DNA from: an uncultured Pseudomonadota bacterium
GTDB lineage: Bacteria > Myxococcota_A > Polyangia > HGW-17
Length of the DNA: 5,091 nucleotides
Direction: 5' to 3'
Assembly (NCBI GenBank): GCA_938004375.1
Contig: CALKWH010000269.1
Span: forward strand, 1 to 5,091
Shown here: positions 1 through 5,091 of the stretch, piece by piece
Layout of the letters: each line of letters opens with the position of its first letter
How positions within the stretch are numbered: position 1 is the first letter of the stretch
Position numbers and translations under genes: made by a program
The notes under the pieces: model-generated
Told to the model about the DNA's origin: nothing
Seen by the model: only the letters and a program-made list of their open reading frames with translations
Database searches by the model: none

Positions 1-46
1 AGATCGTATTCGGTGACTGGAGTTCAGACGTGTGCTCTTCCGATCT
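1..46 (+). other. Illumina adapter/index remnant (non-genomic)
   Basis: Positions 13-46 match the 34-base Illumina TruSeq read-2 adapter exactly, beginning GTGACTGGAGTTCAGACG and ending CTTCCGATCT. Just before it, positions 5-12 (CGTATTCG) have the length and place of an 8-base i7 index. Positions 1-4 (AGAT) match the end of the P7 primer. This is library-construction sequence left at the contig end, not organism DNA. It contains spurious start codons in all three forward frames, giving the known contaminant peptides MTGVQTCALPIF, MCSSDL and MLFRS. The real sequence starts at 47. Confidence 0.98.
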
Positions 47-1078
47 TTCGACCACACCGCCCACGAGTACCTCCACGAGCTCTCCGAGCGCTGGGATTTG
101 CACTACTTCCGCGGTTACTCCTGTCACATGGAGGACCTGTTCTCGGCGGAGCCCCGCGAGAAGTTCCTGGCCTACTTCGACGGGGTGTTCCGCCTCGCCC
201 GCGAGCGCGCCTGGCCCCGCCGGCGCCACGCCCGCGAGACCCCGGTGGCGCCGCGCCGGCTCAAGCTGCCCGTGCCCACCATGCTCCAGGGTCCGCCCCG
301 GCGCGTGGTGCTGGTCTCCACAGTCGAGGAGAAGGACTCCAACCTGGCCCGGATGATCACCTACCTGAAGGGCTGCTTTCCGTTCGCCCTCACCCACTTC
401 GAGCTCACCGACGAGGTGCTGCGCAGCGGCTGCCTGGGCTGCCTGCATTGCAGCGTCGACAACGTCTGCGCCGTGAAGGACCAGAGCGCGGGCGAGCTGC
501 GGGACGCCATCCATCAGGCCGACGCCATCGTCTACGCGGCCCCCCTGCGCGACGTCCACCTCGACGGCCGCTTCAAGATGTACATGGACCGTCGCTTCAT
601 CGACGGCCACTGCCCGGTGATGCACGGCAAACCCCTGGGCGTGATCCTCTCGGGTCCGCTGCGCCAGCTCTCCGGCGCCCGCGCCTGGCTCGAGGCTTTC
701 GCCGAGATGGGCGGCACGTCGCTGCTCGGCCCGGTGACCGACGAGGATCCCGCGGACGAGGTCATCCGCCAGCTGGCCGCCATGGCCGAGGTCATCCTGC
801 GCGGCGATGCGCTCCCGGCCTCCCCGACGTTCCACACGGTGGGCGGCATGAAACTGTTCCGGGACTTCGTGTGGTCCCACAGCGCGATCTTCCCGGCCGA
901 CCACCGGTATTACAAAAAGCACGGCTTCTACGACTTCCCCCAGGATCAGACGGGCAAGCGCCTGCAGAACCTGGGCCTGTCGGTGGCCTTCGCGCTGCCG
1001 GGGGTGCGCCGCGCCGTGTGGTCCAAGATGATCCAGCACATGCTGACCCCGTACCAGCGGGCCATCGATAAACTCTAA
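47..1078 (+). CDS. Iron-sulfur flavoprotein-like NAD(P)H-dependent oxidoreductase (flavodoxin fold), 5' partial
   Basis: The last 343 codons of a gene whose start lies beyond the contig end. An ATG at 32 is in frame but belongs to the adapter, so it is not the start. Residues below are numbered from codon 47. Residues about 1-55 (HTAHEYLHEL, RGYSCHMEDL) look like the tail of a first flavodoxin-like domain. After a basic and proline-containing linker (about 56-84), a second domain begins with VVLVST and a phosphate-loop-like EKDSNLARM. Cysteines 129, 132, 135 and 141 have the spacing CX2CX2CX5C, as in iron-sulfur flavoproteins (Isf), where this compact motif holds a [4Fe-4S] cluster beside FMN. 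Then come ADAIVYAAP (158-166) and FKMYMDR (176-182), matching the family's usual aDaiv..sPvY and mK.f.DR. The C-terminal tail has a YYKKHGFYDFP stretch. Probable role: cytoplasmic flavin-dependent electron transfer or reduction, substrate unknown. It is followed 18 bases on by the ACT-like gene, likely in one operon. The fold is fairly sure; cluster binding is inferred. Confidence 0.85.
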   Translation, partial: FDHTAHEYLHELSERWDLHYFRGYSCHMEDLFSAEPREKFLAYFDGVFRLARERAWPRRRHARETPVAPRRLKLPVPTMLQGPPRRVVLVSTVEEKDSNLARMITYLKGCFPFALTHFELTDEVLRSGCLGCLHCSVDNVCAVKDQSAGELRDAIHQADAIVYAAPLRDVHLDGRFKMYMDRRFIDGHCPVMHGKPLGVILSGPLRQLSGARAWLEAFAEMGGTSLLGPVTDEDPADEVIRQLAAMAEVILRGDALPASPTFHTVGGMKLFRDFVWSHSAIFPADHRYYKKHGFYDFPQDQTGKRLQNLGLSVAFALPGVRRAVWSKMIQHMLTPYQRAIDKL

Positions 1079-1084
1079 CCGCTC

Positions 1085-1090
1085 AAGGAG
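1085..1090 (+). promoter_or_regulatory. Ribosome binding site of the 85-aa ACT-like gene
   Basis: AAGGAG lies 6 bases before the ATG at 1097, within the 18-base gap after the oxidoreductase stop. It supports that start. The gap leaves little room for a separate promoter, so co-transcription with the upstream gene is likely. Confidence 0.8.
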
Positions 1091-1096
1091 ACGACC

Positions 1097-1354
1097 ATGG
1101 AAAAGCACATCATCTTCGGCATCCACCTCACCGACCGCTTCAGCAACGCCATCAAGATGCAGGAGATCTTCACCGAGTACGGCTGCAACATCAAGACGCG
1201 CCTGGGCATCCACGAGGTGACCAAGGACGCCTGCGCCACCAACGGCATCGTGCTACTGGAGATGTGCGGCGACGAAGCCAAGATCAACGAGGCCGAGACC
1301 CGCTTCCTGGCCGTCCCCGGCATCGAACTGCAAAAGATGGTGTTCACGCACTGA
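1097..1354 (+). CDS. Small ACT/NikR-C-like protein, TM1266-type putative regulator
   Basis: A complete 85-residue soluble protein with no signal peptide or membrane segment. The pattern suggests a ferredoxin-like beta-alpha-beta-beta-alpha-beta fold: strand HIIFGIHL (4-11), helix around FSNAIKMQEIFTEYG, strand CNIKTRLGIHEV, strand GIVLLEMCG, helix around EAKINEAETRFLAV, and a last strand IELQKMVFTH. Length, the YGCNIKTRLGIHE segment and the PGIELQKMVF ending resemble the TM1266 family (often annotated 'putative iron-only hydrogenase system regulator'), which is related to ACT domains and the NikR C-terminal domain. Such domains usually bind small ligands or metals and oligomerise. No DNA-binding domain is present, so a direct transcription-factor role is not supported. 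It follows the Isf-like oxidoreductase closely and may act with it. Family placement is from memory of the pattern and is moderately sure. Confidence 0.8.
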   Translation: MEKHIIFGIHLTDRFSNAIKMQEIFTEYGCNIKTRLGIHEVTKDACATNGIVLLEMCGDEAKINEAETRFLAVPGIELQKMVFTH

Positions 1355-1390
1355 GCCAACGCGCCCCCTGCACGCCGGGCCAACTTCTAC

Positions 1391-2395
1391 ATGAAAAACC
1401 TCCCCCTGGCCTCTGGGCTGCTTTTCGCGTGCTGCGCCCTCGCGATGGCCTGCAACGGCCGCGCTCCCACGCAGGCGCCCAGACCCGAGACCCCGGTCGA
1501 GTCCGCGCACACGCCGCCTCCGGTCGTCGCGCCCCAGCCGGCTCCCACCCCACCGAAGCCCCCCGAACCGCCGCCCCCGCCGGCCGACATCCCCGACGCC
1601 GCCGCGGTGGCGCGCTGGTACCCTTGGCCACGGCGGGCGACCGTCTACGAGTCCCTGGCCGTGCGCACGAACCCGCCGCCGCCGGGCTTCACCCGCGTGA
1701 GCGTCGAGCCCGGCTCCTTCGCCTGGTGGCTGCGCCACCTGCCCGTGCTGGCGCCCTCCGAGCCCCTGCGCTACTTCGACGGCACCCCGGTGCCCCGGGG
1801 CAACGCCGGCCTGGCCGGGGTGGTGGACCTCGACACGGGGAAGCGGGACCTGCAGCAGTGCATGGACGTCCTGATCCGGCTGCGCGCGGAGTACCTGCGG
1901 GCGGCAGGACAGGAGAAGCGCATCGCCTTTCGCTACCCCGGCGGGCGTTACCTCACCTGGAGCTCCTGGATCAAGGGGCTGCGCCCGGACCGATCCACGA
2001 AGGACCTGACGCTCGTCCCGAGGGCCGCCTGGAGCGACTCCCGCGGCACCTTCATGGGGTACCTGCAGACCCTGTATTACGACACCGGGACGGTCCACCA
2101 TCAGAGCGAGCCGAAGGTGGCCCCCGGTGATCTGGCCATCGGCGACTTTTTCGTGTACCCGCCCAACCCCGCCACCGTGAACGGCCACGCGGTGATGGTC
2201 CTCGACCTCGCGGTGTCGGCCACGGGCGAGCGCCGCATCGTGGTGGGCCAGGGCGACACCCCCGCCACCGACTTCCACGTGCTGCGCCTGCCCCGGGGCT
2301 CCGCCTGGTTCCCGGTGCCTGCCGCGGACTTCACGGGCACGTTCCTGTGGCCGACCCCCTTTTCCTGGGACATGCTGCGCCGCTTCCGGTACTGA
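1391..2395 (+). CDS. DUF4846 domain lipoprotein
   Basis: A complete 334-residue protein. It starts MKN followed by a hydrophobic stretch (4-20) and ALAMAC, with Cys21 as the likely lipidation site. The -3 position is Ala rather than the usual Leu, so the lipobox is imperfect. Residues 22-68 hold 20 prolines, including a run of five at 60-64, and look like an extended tether. The globular part matches DUF4846: WYPWP (76-80), ATVYESLA (83-90), GFTRV (99-103), GSFAWWLRHLP (108-118), VVDLDTGKRDLQQCMDVL (144-161), FMGYLQTLYYDTGT (221-234), VAPGDLAIGDFFVY (243-256), GHAVMVLDLA (265-274), QGDTPATDFHVLR (287-299) and a C-terminal FSWDMLRRFRY. The family has no established function that I know of; the protein should sit outside the cytoplasm on a membrane. 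The start is set by the signal peptide; I see no Shine-Dalgarno sequence in the 36 bases upstream. It ends 9 bases from the convergent zinc-ribbon gene. Confidence 0.88.
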   Translation: MKNLPLASGLLFACCALAMACNGRAPTQAPRPETPVESAHTPPPVVAPQPAPTPPKPPEPPPPPADIPDAAAVARWYPWPRRATVYESLAVRTNPPPPGFTRVSVEPGSFAWWLRHLPVLAPSEPLRYFDGTPVPRGNAGLAGVVDLDTGKRDLQQCMDVLIRLRAEYLRAAGQEKRIAFRYPGGRYLTWSSWIKGLRPDRSTKDLTLVPRAAWSDSRGTFMGYLQTLYYDTGTVHHQSEPKVAPGDLAIGDFFVYPPNPATVNGHAVMVLDLAVSATGERRIVVGQGDTPATDFHVLRLPRGSAWFPVPAADFTGTFLWPTPFSWDMLRRFRY

Positions 2396-2404
2396 CGGCG
2401 CCGG

Positions 2405-2839
2405 TCACTCCGAATACAGAATCTTCTTGATGCCGGCGAGGATCCAATGGGGACGGCGGGAAGCCTCGAGGCGGCTGCGCTCGAAGAAGATCTCGAGCTG
2501 CTGCAGCTCGCCGGGATCGAGCCAGACGCCGCTGCAGGAGGGGCACACGTCGACGAGGATCTGGGAAGTGAAGCCATACTCCTTGCGCGCCATCTCGACG
2601 GCGCAGTGGGGGCACGTCAGGGTGGGCGCCTCGCGCTGGCGGGCCAGCTCGGCCGCCTGGCGCAGGGTGTCGGCCGAGGCGGCCAGTTGGTCGCGGTAGT
2701 CGTTCTCGCGGATGGACTGGATGGCCTCGAGCTCGCCCACGTCCAGCCAGATGCCGCCGCAGTGGGAGCAGATGTCCACCTCCACGTCCTTCTCGTAGTT
2801 CTTCTTGAACGTCTCGTTTCCGTCTTTCGGACAGCGCAT
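2405..2839 (-). CDS. Double zf-TFIIB zinc-ribbon protein
   Basis: A complete 144-residue cytoplasmic protein with two zf-TFIIB type zinc ribbons joined by a helical stretch. Ribbon 1 (about 1-38) is MRCPKDG, then ICSHCGGIWLDVGELEAI. Ribbon 2 (about 76-113) is CPHC, then CPSCSGVWLDPGELQQL. Ribbon 2 has all four cysteines (76, 79, 99, 102). Ribbon 1 has Cys3, 24 and 27 but Asp6 at the usual second Cys; this CPxDG form also occurs in related proteins. The linker (about 39-72, rich in Ala, Gln, Arg and Glu) is probably helical and may be a coiled coil. The role of these proteins is not settled; zinc binding and nucleic-acid or protein contact are the usual guesses. The frame stays open far upstream, so the start is chosen from the strong GGAGGAGG site 7 bases before the ATG and from the CP motif immediately after it. 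It lies 62 bases downstream of tilS in the same direction. Confidence 0.88.
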   Translation of the reverse strand: MRCPKDGNETFKKNYEKDVEVDICSHCGGIWLDVGELEAIQSIRENDYRDQLAASADTLRQAAELARQREAPTLTCPHCAVEMARKEYGFTSQILVDVCPSCSGVWLDPGELQQLEIFFERSRLEASRRPHWILAGIKKILYSE

Positions 2840-2846
2840 GGCAGAT

Positions 2847-2854
2847 CCTCCTCC
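2847..2854 (-). promoter_or_regulatory. Strong ribosome binding site of the zinc-ribbon gene
   Basis: On the minus strand the sequence is GGAGGAGG, 7 bases before the ATG at 2839-2837. It is the strongest Shine-Dalgarno sequence in the window and decides the start of this gene, whose frame has no nearby upstream stop. Confidence 0.85.
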
Positions 2855-2869
2855 AATGACCAGTGGTGT

Positions 2870-2875
2870 ATCATA
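2870..2875 (-). promoter_or_regulatory. Possible -10 element for the zinc-ribbon gene
   Basis: TATGAT on the minus strand matches the TATAAT consensus at five of six bases and would place transcription start about 20-25 bases before the ribosome binding site and ATG region. It is in the only AT-rich patch of this gap. There is no recognisable -35 hexamer at 16-18 bases, so this is a weak call. Readthrough from tilS is the alternative. Confidence 0.25.
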
Positions 2876-2902
2876 AAACGGCCTCGCCCCGAAGCGGGTT
2901 TT
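2875..2902 (-). terminator. Weak hairpin after tilS, possible terminator
   Basis: Reading the minus strand from the A of the tilS stop, an outer AAAAC/GTTTT pairing encloses a small CCCG-CTT-CGGG hairpin, and the sequence ends in GTTTT. The GC stem is only four pairs and the T run is four, so it is below a convincing intrinsic terminator. On the plus strand the same hairpin is followed by TTTT, but no plus-strand gene ends nearby. Confidence 0.2.
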
Positions 2903-4188
2903 CACACCGTCACCGGGATTTCCACGTCTCCGATGGACAGCCGGCCGCCGGCGACGGTGTATTGCAGCCAGTGGACGCGGTCCTGCGCGTCCGCGAGCGC
3001 CAGCGCGTAGGGCCGCAGGCCGCGCGGCACGTCCTCGAGGAGCTTCTTGCACCGCACGGTCGTGCCGTCCTCGCGCGCCAGGCGATCCCCGGGGCGCACG
3101 AAGCGCAGACGTCCGTCGGCGGCCCCCCCGGAGTCCAAGGCCAGCTCCAGGCGAAGCCCCTCGGGCAACGGCTGGTCCGGTCGGACCAGCACGAGCAGGC
3201 CACGATCGGCCACCAGCCGCACGGGGCCTGGCCAGTCCCAGATCCCCGCGCCGGCCGACGCCAGGATCCCGGCGACCTCGAGGACGGCGGCCGCCGGCAG
3301 CTCGCCGCGCGACGGGCACAGGAGCCGCCACCACCGGCGCAGCAGGATCGTCCGAAGCCCGGGCGGGTGGCGCCACCACTCGGAGAGAGGCCAGCTCTCG
3401 AGCAGGCCCGGCAGCCGGATCGTCCGCCCGGCGAGGGCCTCTTCGGCCAGCTCGACCAGGGCGTCGTGCTCCAGGCGCACCAGACCGGCGGTCCGCGCCA
3501 GGGCCTCGGTCGCGCGTGGGTTCTCCCGCGTCATCGCCTCGAGCAGGCCATGGCGCACGCGGTTGCGCAGATAGGCGTCTCCCTCGTTCGTCTCGTCCTC
3601 CCGCCAGGCGACGCCGCAGGCGCGCAGGAAGTCCCGCAGCGCGGCGCGACGCCAGTCCAGCAACGGACGCACCCGATCGCCGTCCACCGGACGCATGCCC
3701 GAGAGACCCCGCGGTCCGGTCCCGCGGATCAGGTGCAGCAGCAGCGTCTCGGCCTGATCCTCGAGGGTGTGTCCCAGGAGCACGCCCCCCAAGCCGCGCT
3801 CCCGGAGGGTCCGGGCGAAGAATGCATACCGGGCGTCCCGCAGTTCGTTCTCGCCCGGGCGCGCATCGGGCTCCCACTCGAGCCGTCCGACGTGCAGCGT
3901 CAGCCCCAACGTATCGCACAAGGCCGCCACGTGCGCCACGTCCCCGGCGGCCCCGGAGCGCAGGCCATGGTCCACGCAGGCGACCTCGAGGCGCGCCCCC
4001 GACGCGGCGCACGCGGCCGCCGACGCCAGGAGCAGGGCGGTGGAGTCGGCCCCCCCCGAGCAGGCCGCCAGCCAGCCGCGGGACACGAGGCCGGCGAGCT
4101 CCGGCGCCGCGAGGGCGGACGCCACCGAAGCCAGCAGGCGGGCGTTGACGGACCCGGCCGCAAAGGAGGGGAGGAACGGCCCTCTCAC
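2902..4188 (-). CDS. tilS: tRNA(Ile)-lysidine synthetase TilS
   Basis: A complete 428-residue protein of normal length for TilS, which uses ATP and lysine to turn C34 of the CAU anticodon of tRNA-Ile2 into lysidine, so that the tRNA reads AUA and is charged with isoleucine. The N-type ATP-pyrophosphatase domain shows the PP-loop SGGADS (44-49), ACVDHGLR (70-77), ENELRDARYAFF (113-124), GHTLEDQAETLLLHLIRGTGPRGLSGM (139-165) and the tRNA-side motif EDETNEGDAYLRNRVR (197-212). A helical middle domain follows. A TilS C-terminal domain covers about 360-410 (LRFVRPGDRL, then CKKLLEDVPRGLRPYALALAD). The start is taken as the GTG at 4188-4186: it overlaps the metallophosphoesterase stop as GTGA, has GGAG 8 bases upstream, and leaves about 43 residues before the PP-loop. 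The reading frame is open further upstream, but that part lacks TilS features and overlaps the neighbour. Translational coupling with the phosphoesterase is likely. The PP-loop is encoded by a run of eight G. Confidence 0.95.
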   Translation of the reverse strand: MRGPFLPSFAAGSVNARLLASVASALAAPELAGLVSRGWLAACSGGADSTALLLASAAACAASGARLEVACVDHGLRSGAAGDVAHVAALCDTLGLTLHVGRLEWEPDARPGENELRDARYAFFARTLRERGLGGVLLGHTLEDQAETLLLHLIRGTGPRGLSGMRPVDGDRVRPLLDWRRAALRDFLRACGVAWREDETNEGDAYLRNRVRHGLLEAMTRENPRATEALARTAGLVRLEHDALVELAEEALAGRTIRLPGLLESWPLSEWWRHPPGLRTILLRRWWRLLCPSRGELPAAAVLEVAGILASAGAGIWDWPGPVRLVADRGLLVLVRPDQPLPEGLRLELALDSGGAADGRLRFVRPGDRLAREDGTTVRCKKLLEDVPRGLRPYALALADAQDRVHWLQYTVAGGRLSIGDVEIPVTV

Positions 4189-5091
4189 GGCGCCGGCTCC
4201 AGGGTGATCAGGGTGACGTCGGGGGGCGAGGACCAGCGCAACGGCAGACCCGTGGTGCCCACGCCTGAGGAGACGTTCATGACGGTCCCGCCCGAGCGGT
4301 ACAGCCCCCGTCGCCAGGGCCCCTCGAAGTCCGAGAGGCACGCCCCGAACAGGCACACCTGACCGCCGTGGGTGTGCCCGGCGAGCACCACGTCCACGCC
4401 CGCGGCGGCGGCCCGGGGGAGCACCTCGGGCCGGTGGGACAGCAGCACCACCGGGACGCCGAGGGGGCGCCCGGCGAGGGCGTCGTCCAGTACTCCGCCG
4501 TAACGCAGGTCGTCCATCCCGGCGAGCACGAGGGGACCCCCCGCGGTGGCGAGCACGCGGTGGGCGTCGTGCAGCGGGACCACGCCCAGCGGGCGGAGCG
4601 CCTGGTACAGCAACCACAGGCCGGTCCGGTAATCGTGGTTGCCCGCGACCTGGAAGACGCCCAAGGGGGCCCGCAGCCCGTCGAGGCCCCGGCCCAGCCA
4701 GCCGACGAACGGCCCGTGGGCTCCGTGGAGCTGGTCGCCGGTGAGCACGATCAGATCCGGCCTGAGCTCCCTGGCGATCCGCACGACGCGCCGGAGCTCG
4801 GCGGGACCACAGAAATACCCCGTGTGCAGATCGGTGACGTGGAGGATGGTCACCGGCGCTCCGAGGCCGCGCACCGGGATCGTGCGGCGGACCACCCGCG
4901 GCGCCGCCAGCGCCTGACGAAAGCCCACCGCGGAGAGCGCGATCCCCAGCACGAACAGGACCGACAGCGCCCAGCGGATCGGTCCGCTGTCCCATGCCCG
5001 CGCCGCGGCCTCCCGAGAGCCCATCCGACGGACCCCCCTGAGTCCGGCGACCGCCGCACCGAGCCCGGCGAGGAACAATCCGGTGGCGAAC
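4185..5091 (-). CDS. Membrane-anchored calcineurin-like metallophosphoesterase, 5' partial
   Basis: 301 full codons lie in the window and the frame runs open off the right edge, so the N-terminus is probably missing; a TTG at 5078-5076 is a possible but unsupported start. Residues are numbered from the edge. The first 17 or so residues and residues 40-57 (WALSVLFVLGIALSAVGF) are hydrophobic and look like membrane segments, with a basic stretch between and after them. The catalytic domain follows with every expected metal-binding motif: DLH (87-89), GDQ (118-120), GNHD (150-153), SHRPE (218-222) and GHTHGGQ (238-244). This is the YkoQ/YaeI-like group of bacterial metallophosphoesterases, some members of which are linked to membrane phospholipid or lipid A precursor metabolism; the substrate here cannot be read from sequence. 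Its stop overlaps the GTG start of tilS, so the two probably share a transcript, though no functional link is obvious. Confidence 0.92.
   Translation of the reverse strand, partial: FATGLFLAGLGAAVAGLRGVRRMGSREAAARAWDSGPIRWALSVLFVLGIALSAVGFRQALAAPRVVRRTIPVRGLGAPVTILHVTDLHTGYFCGPAELRRVVRIARELRPDLIVLTGDQLHGAHGPFVGWLGRGLDGLRAPLGVFQVAGNHDYRTGLWLLYQALRPLGVVPLHDAHRVLATAGGPLVLAGMDDLRYGGVLDDALAGRPLGVPVVLLSHRPEVLPRAAAAGVDVVLAGHTHGGQVCLFGACLSDFEGPWRRGLYRSGGTVMNVSSGVGTTGLPLRWSSPPDVTLITLEPAP

Noticed and set aside
32..46. In-frame ATG at 32 as the start of the oxidoreductase gene
   Set aside because: The ATG-like start and its five codons lie within the Illumina adapter, so the encoded MLFRS is artificial and the gene is really truncated at its 5' end.
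2386..2404. Palindromic CGGCGCCG and CCGG repeats between the convergent stop codons as a bidirectional terminator
   Set aside because: The pairing is short, the loop is long and there is no T run on either side. Such palindromes are expected by chance in GC-rich DNA.
2840..4012. Long minus-strand open frame upstream of the zinc-ribbon start, which could suggest a much larger fused protein
   Set aside because: It runs out of frame through tilS and reads as low-complexity Arg/Ala/Gly/Pro typical of GC-rich shadow frames. The strong ribosome binding site and CP motif place the start at 2839.
4170..4185. AGGAGGGGAGG purine-rich stretch on the plus strand resembling a ribosome binding site
   Set aside because: No coding plus-strand frame with real protein features follows it. 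It is the complement of the CCTCCCCTCC coding sequence near the tilS start.
2863..4362. Long plus-strand open frame opposite tilS
   Set aside because: Its translation is low-complexity and rich in Arg, Gln, Gly and Pro with no motif. It is the antisense of a well-supported gene.
4189..4995. N-terminal extension of TilS through the phosphoesterase region
   Set aside because: The frame is open but overlaps a gene with all its catalytic motifs. The extension is Arg/Pro/Gly-rich with no domain, and TilS has normal length from the GTG at 4188.

Overview
The window is a GC-rich bacterial fragment, probably the end of a metagenomic contig assembled from Illumina reads. Positions 1-46 are not genomic: they are an Illumina P7/index/read-2 adapter remnant fused to the assembly, so the biology starts at position 47. 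The host looks Gram-negative, because it encodes a lipoprotein with a proline-rich tether and a DUF4846 domain. GC-rich Myxococcota or FCB-type lineages would fit. No gene here fixes the phylum, so this is only a guess.

The left half (47-2395, plus strand) carries three genes. The first is the 3' part of a flavodoxin-fold NAD(P)H-dependent oxidoreductase whose Cys spacing is that of iron-sulfur flavoproteins. Eighteen bases later comes an 85-residue ACT/NikR-C-like small protein resembling the TM1266 type of putative redox regulator. These two are probably one operon. A DUF4846 lipoprotein follows after 36 bases; it has no visible ribosome binding site and may be a separate unit.

The right half (2405-5091, minus strand) converges on the left half with only 9 bases between stop codons. 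Reading in the direction of transcription, it holds three genes. The first is a membrane-anchored calcineurin-like metallophosphoesterase cut by the right edge of the window. The second is tilS (tRNA-Ile lysidine synthetase), which starts on a GTG overlapping the phosphoesterase stop as GTGA. After a 62-base gap comes a 144-residue protein with two zf-TFIIB zinc ribbons and a strong Shine-Dalgarno sequence of its own.

The genes are mostly housekeeping or widespread accessory genes. I found no RNA gene, CRISPR array, mobile element or defence system. No stretch longer than about 65 bases lacks a gene. The points worth a second look are the adapter artefact and the false N-termini it creates, the pairing of an Isf-like oxidoreductase with an ACT-like protein, and a possible NlpC/P60-like layout in the DUF4846 lipoprotein.
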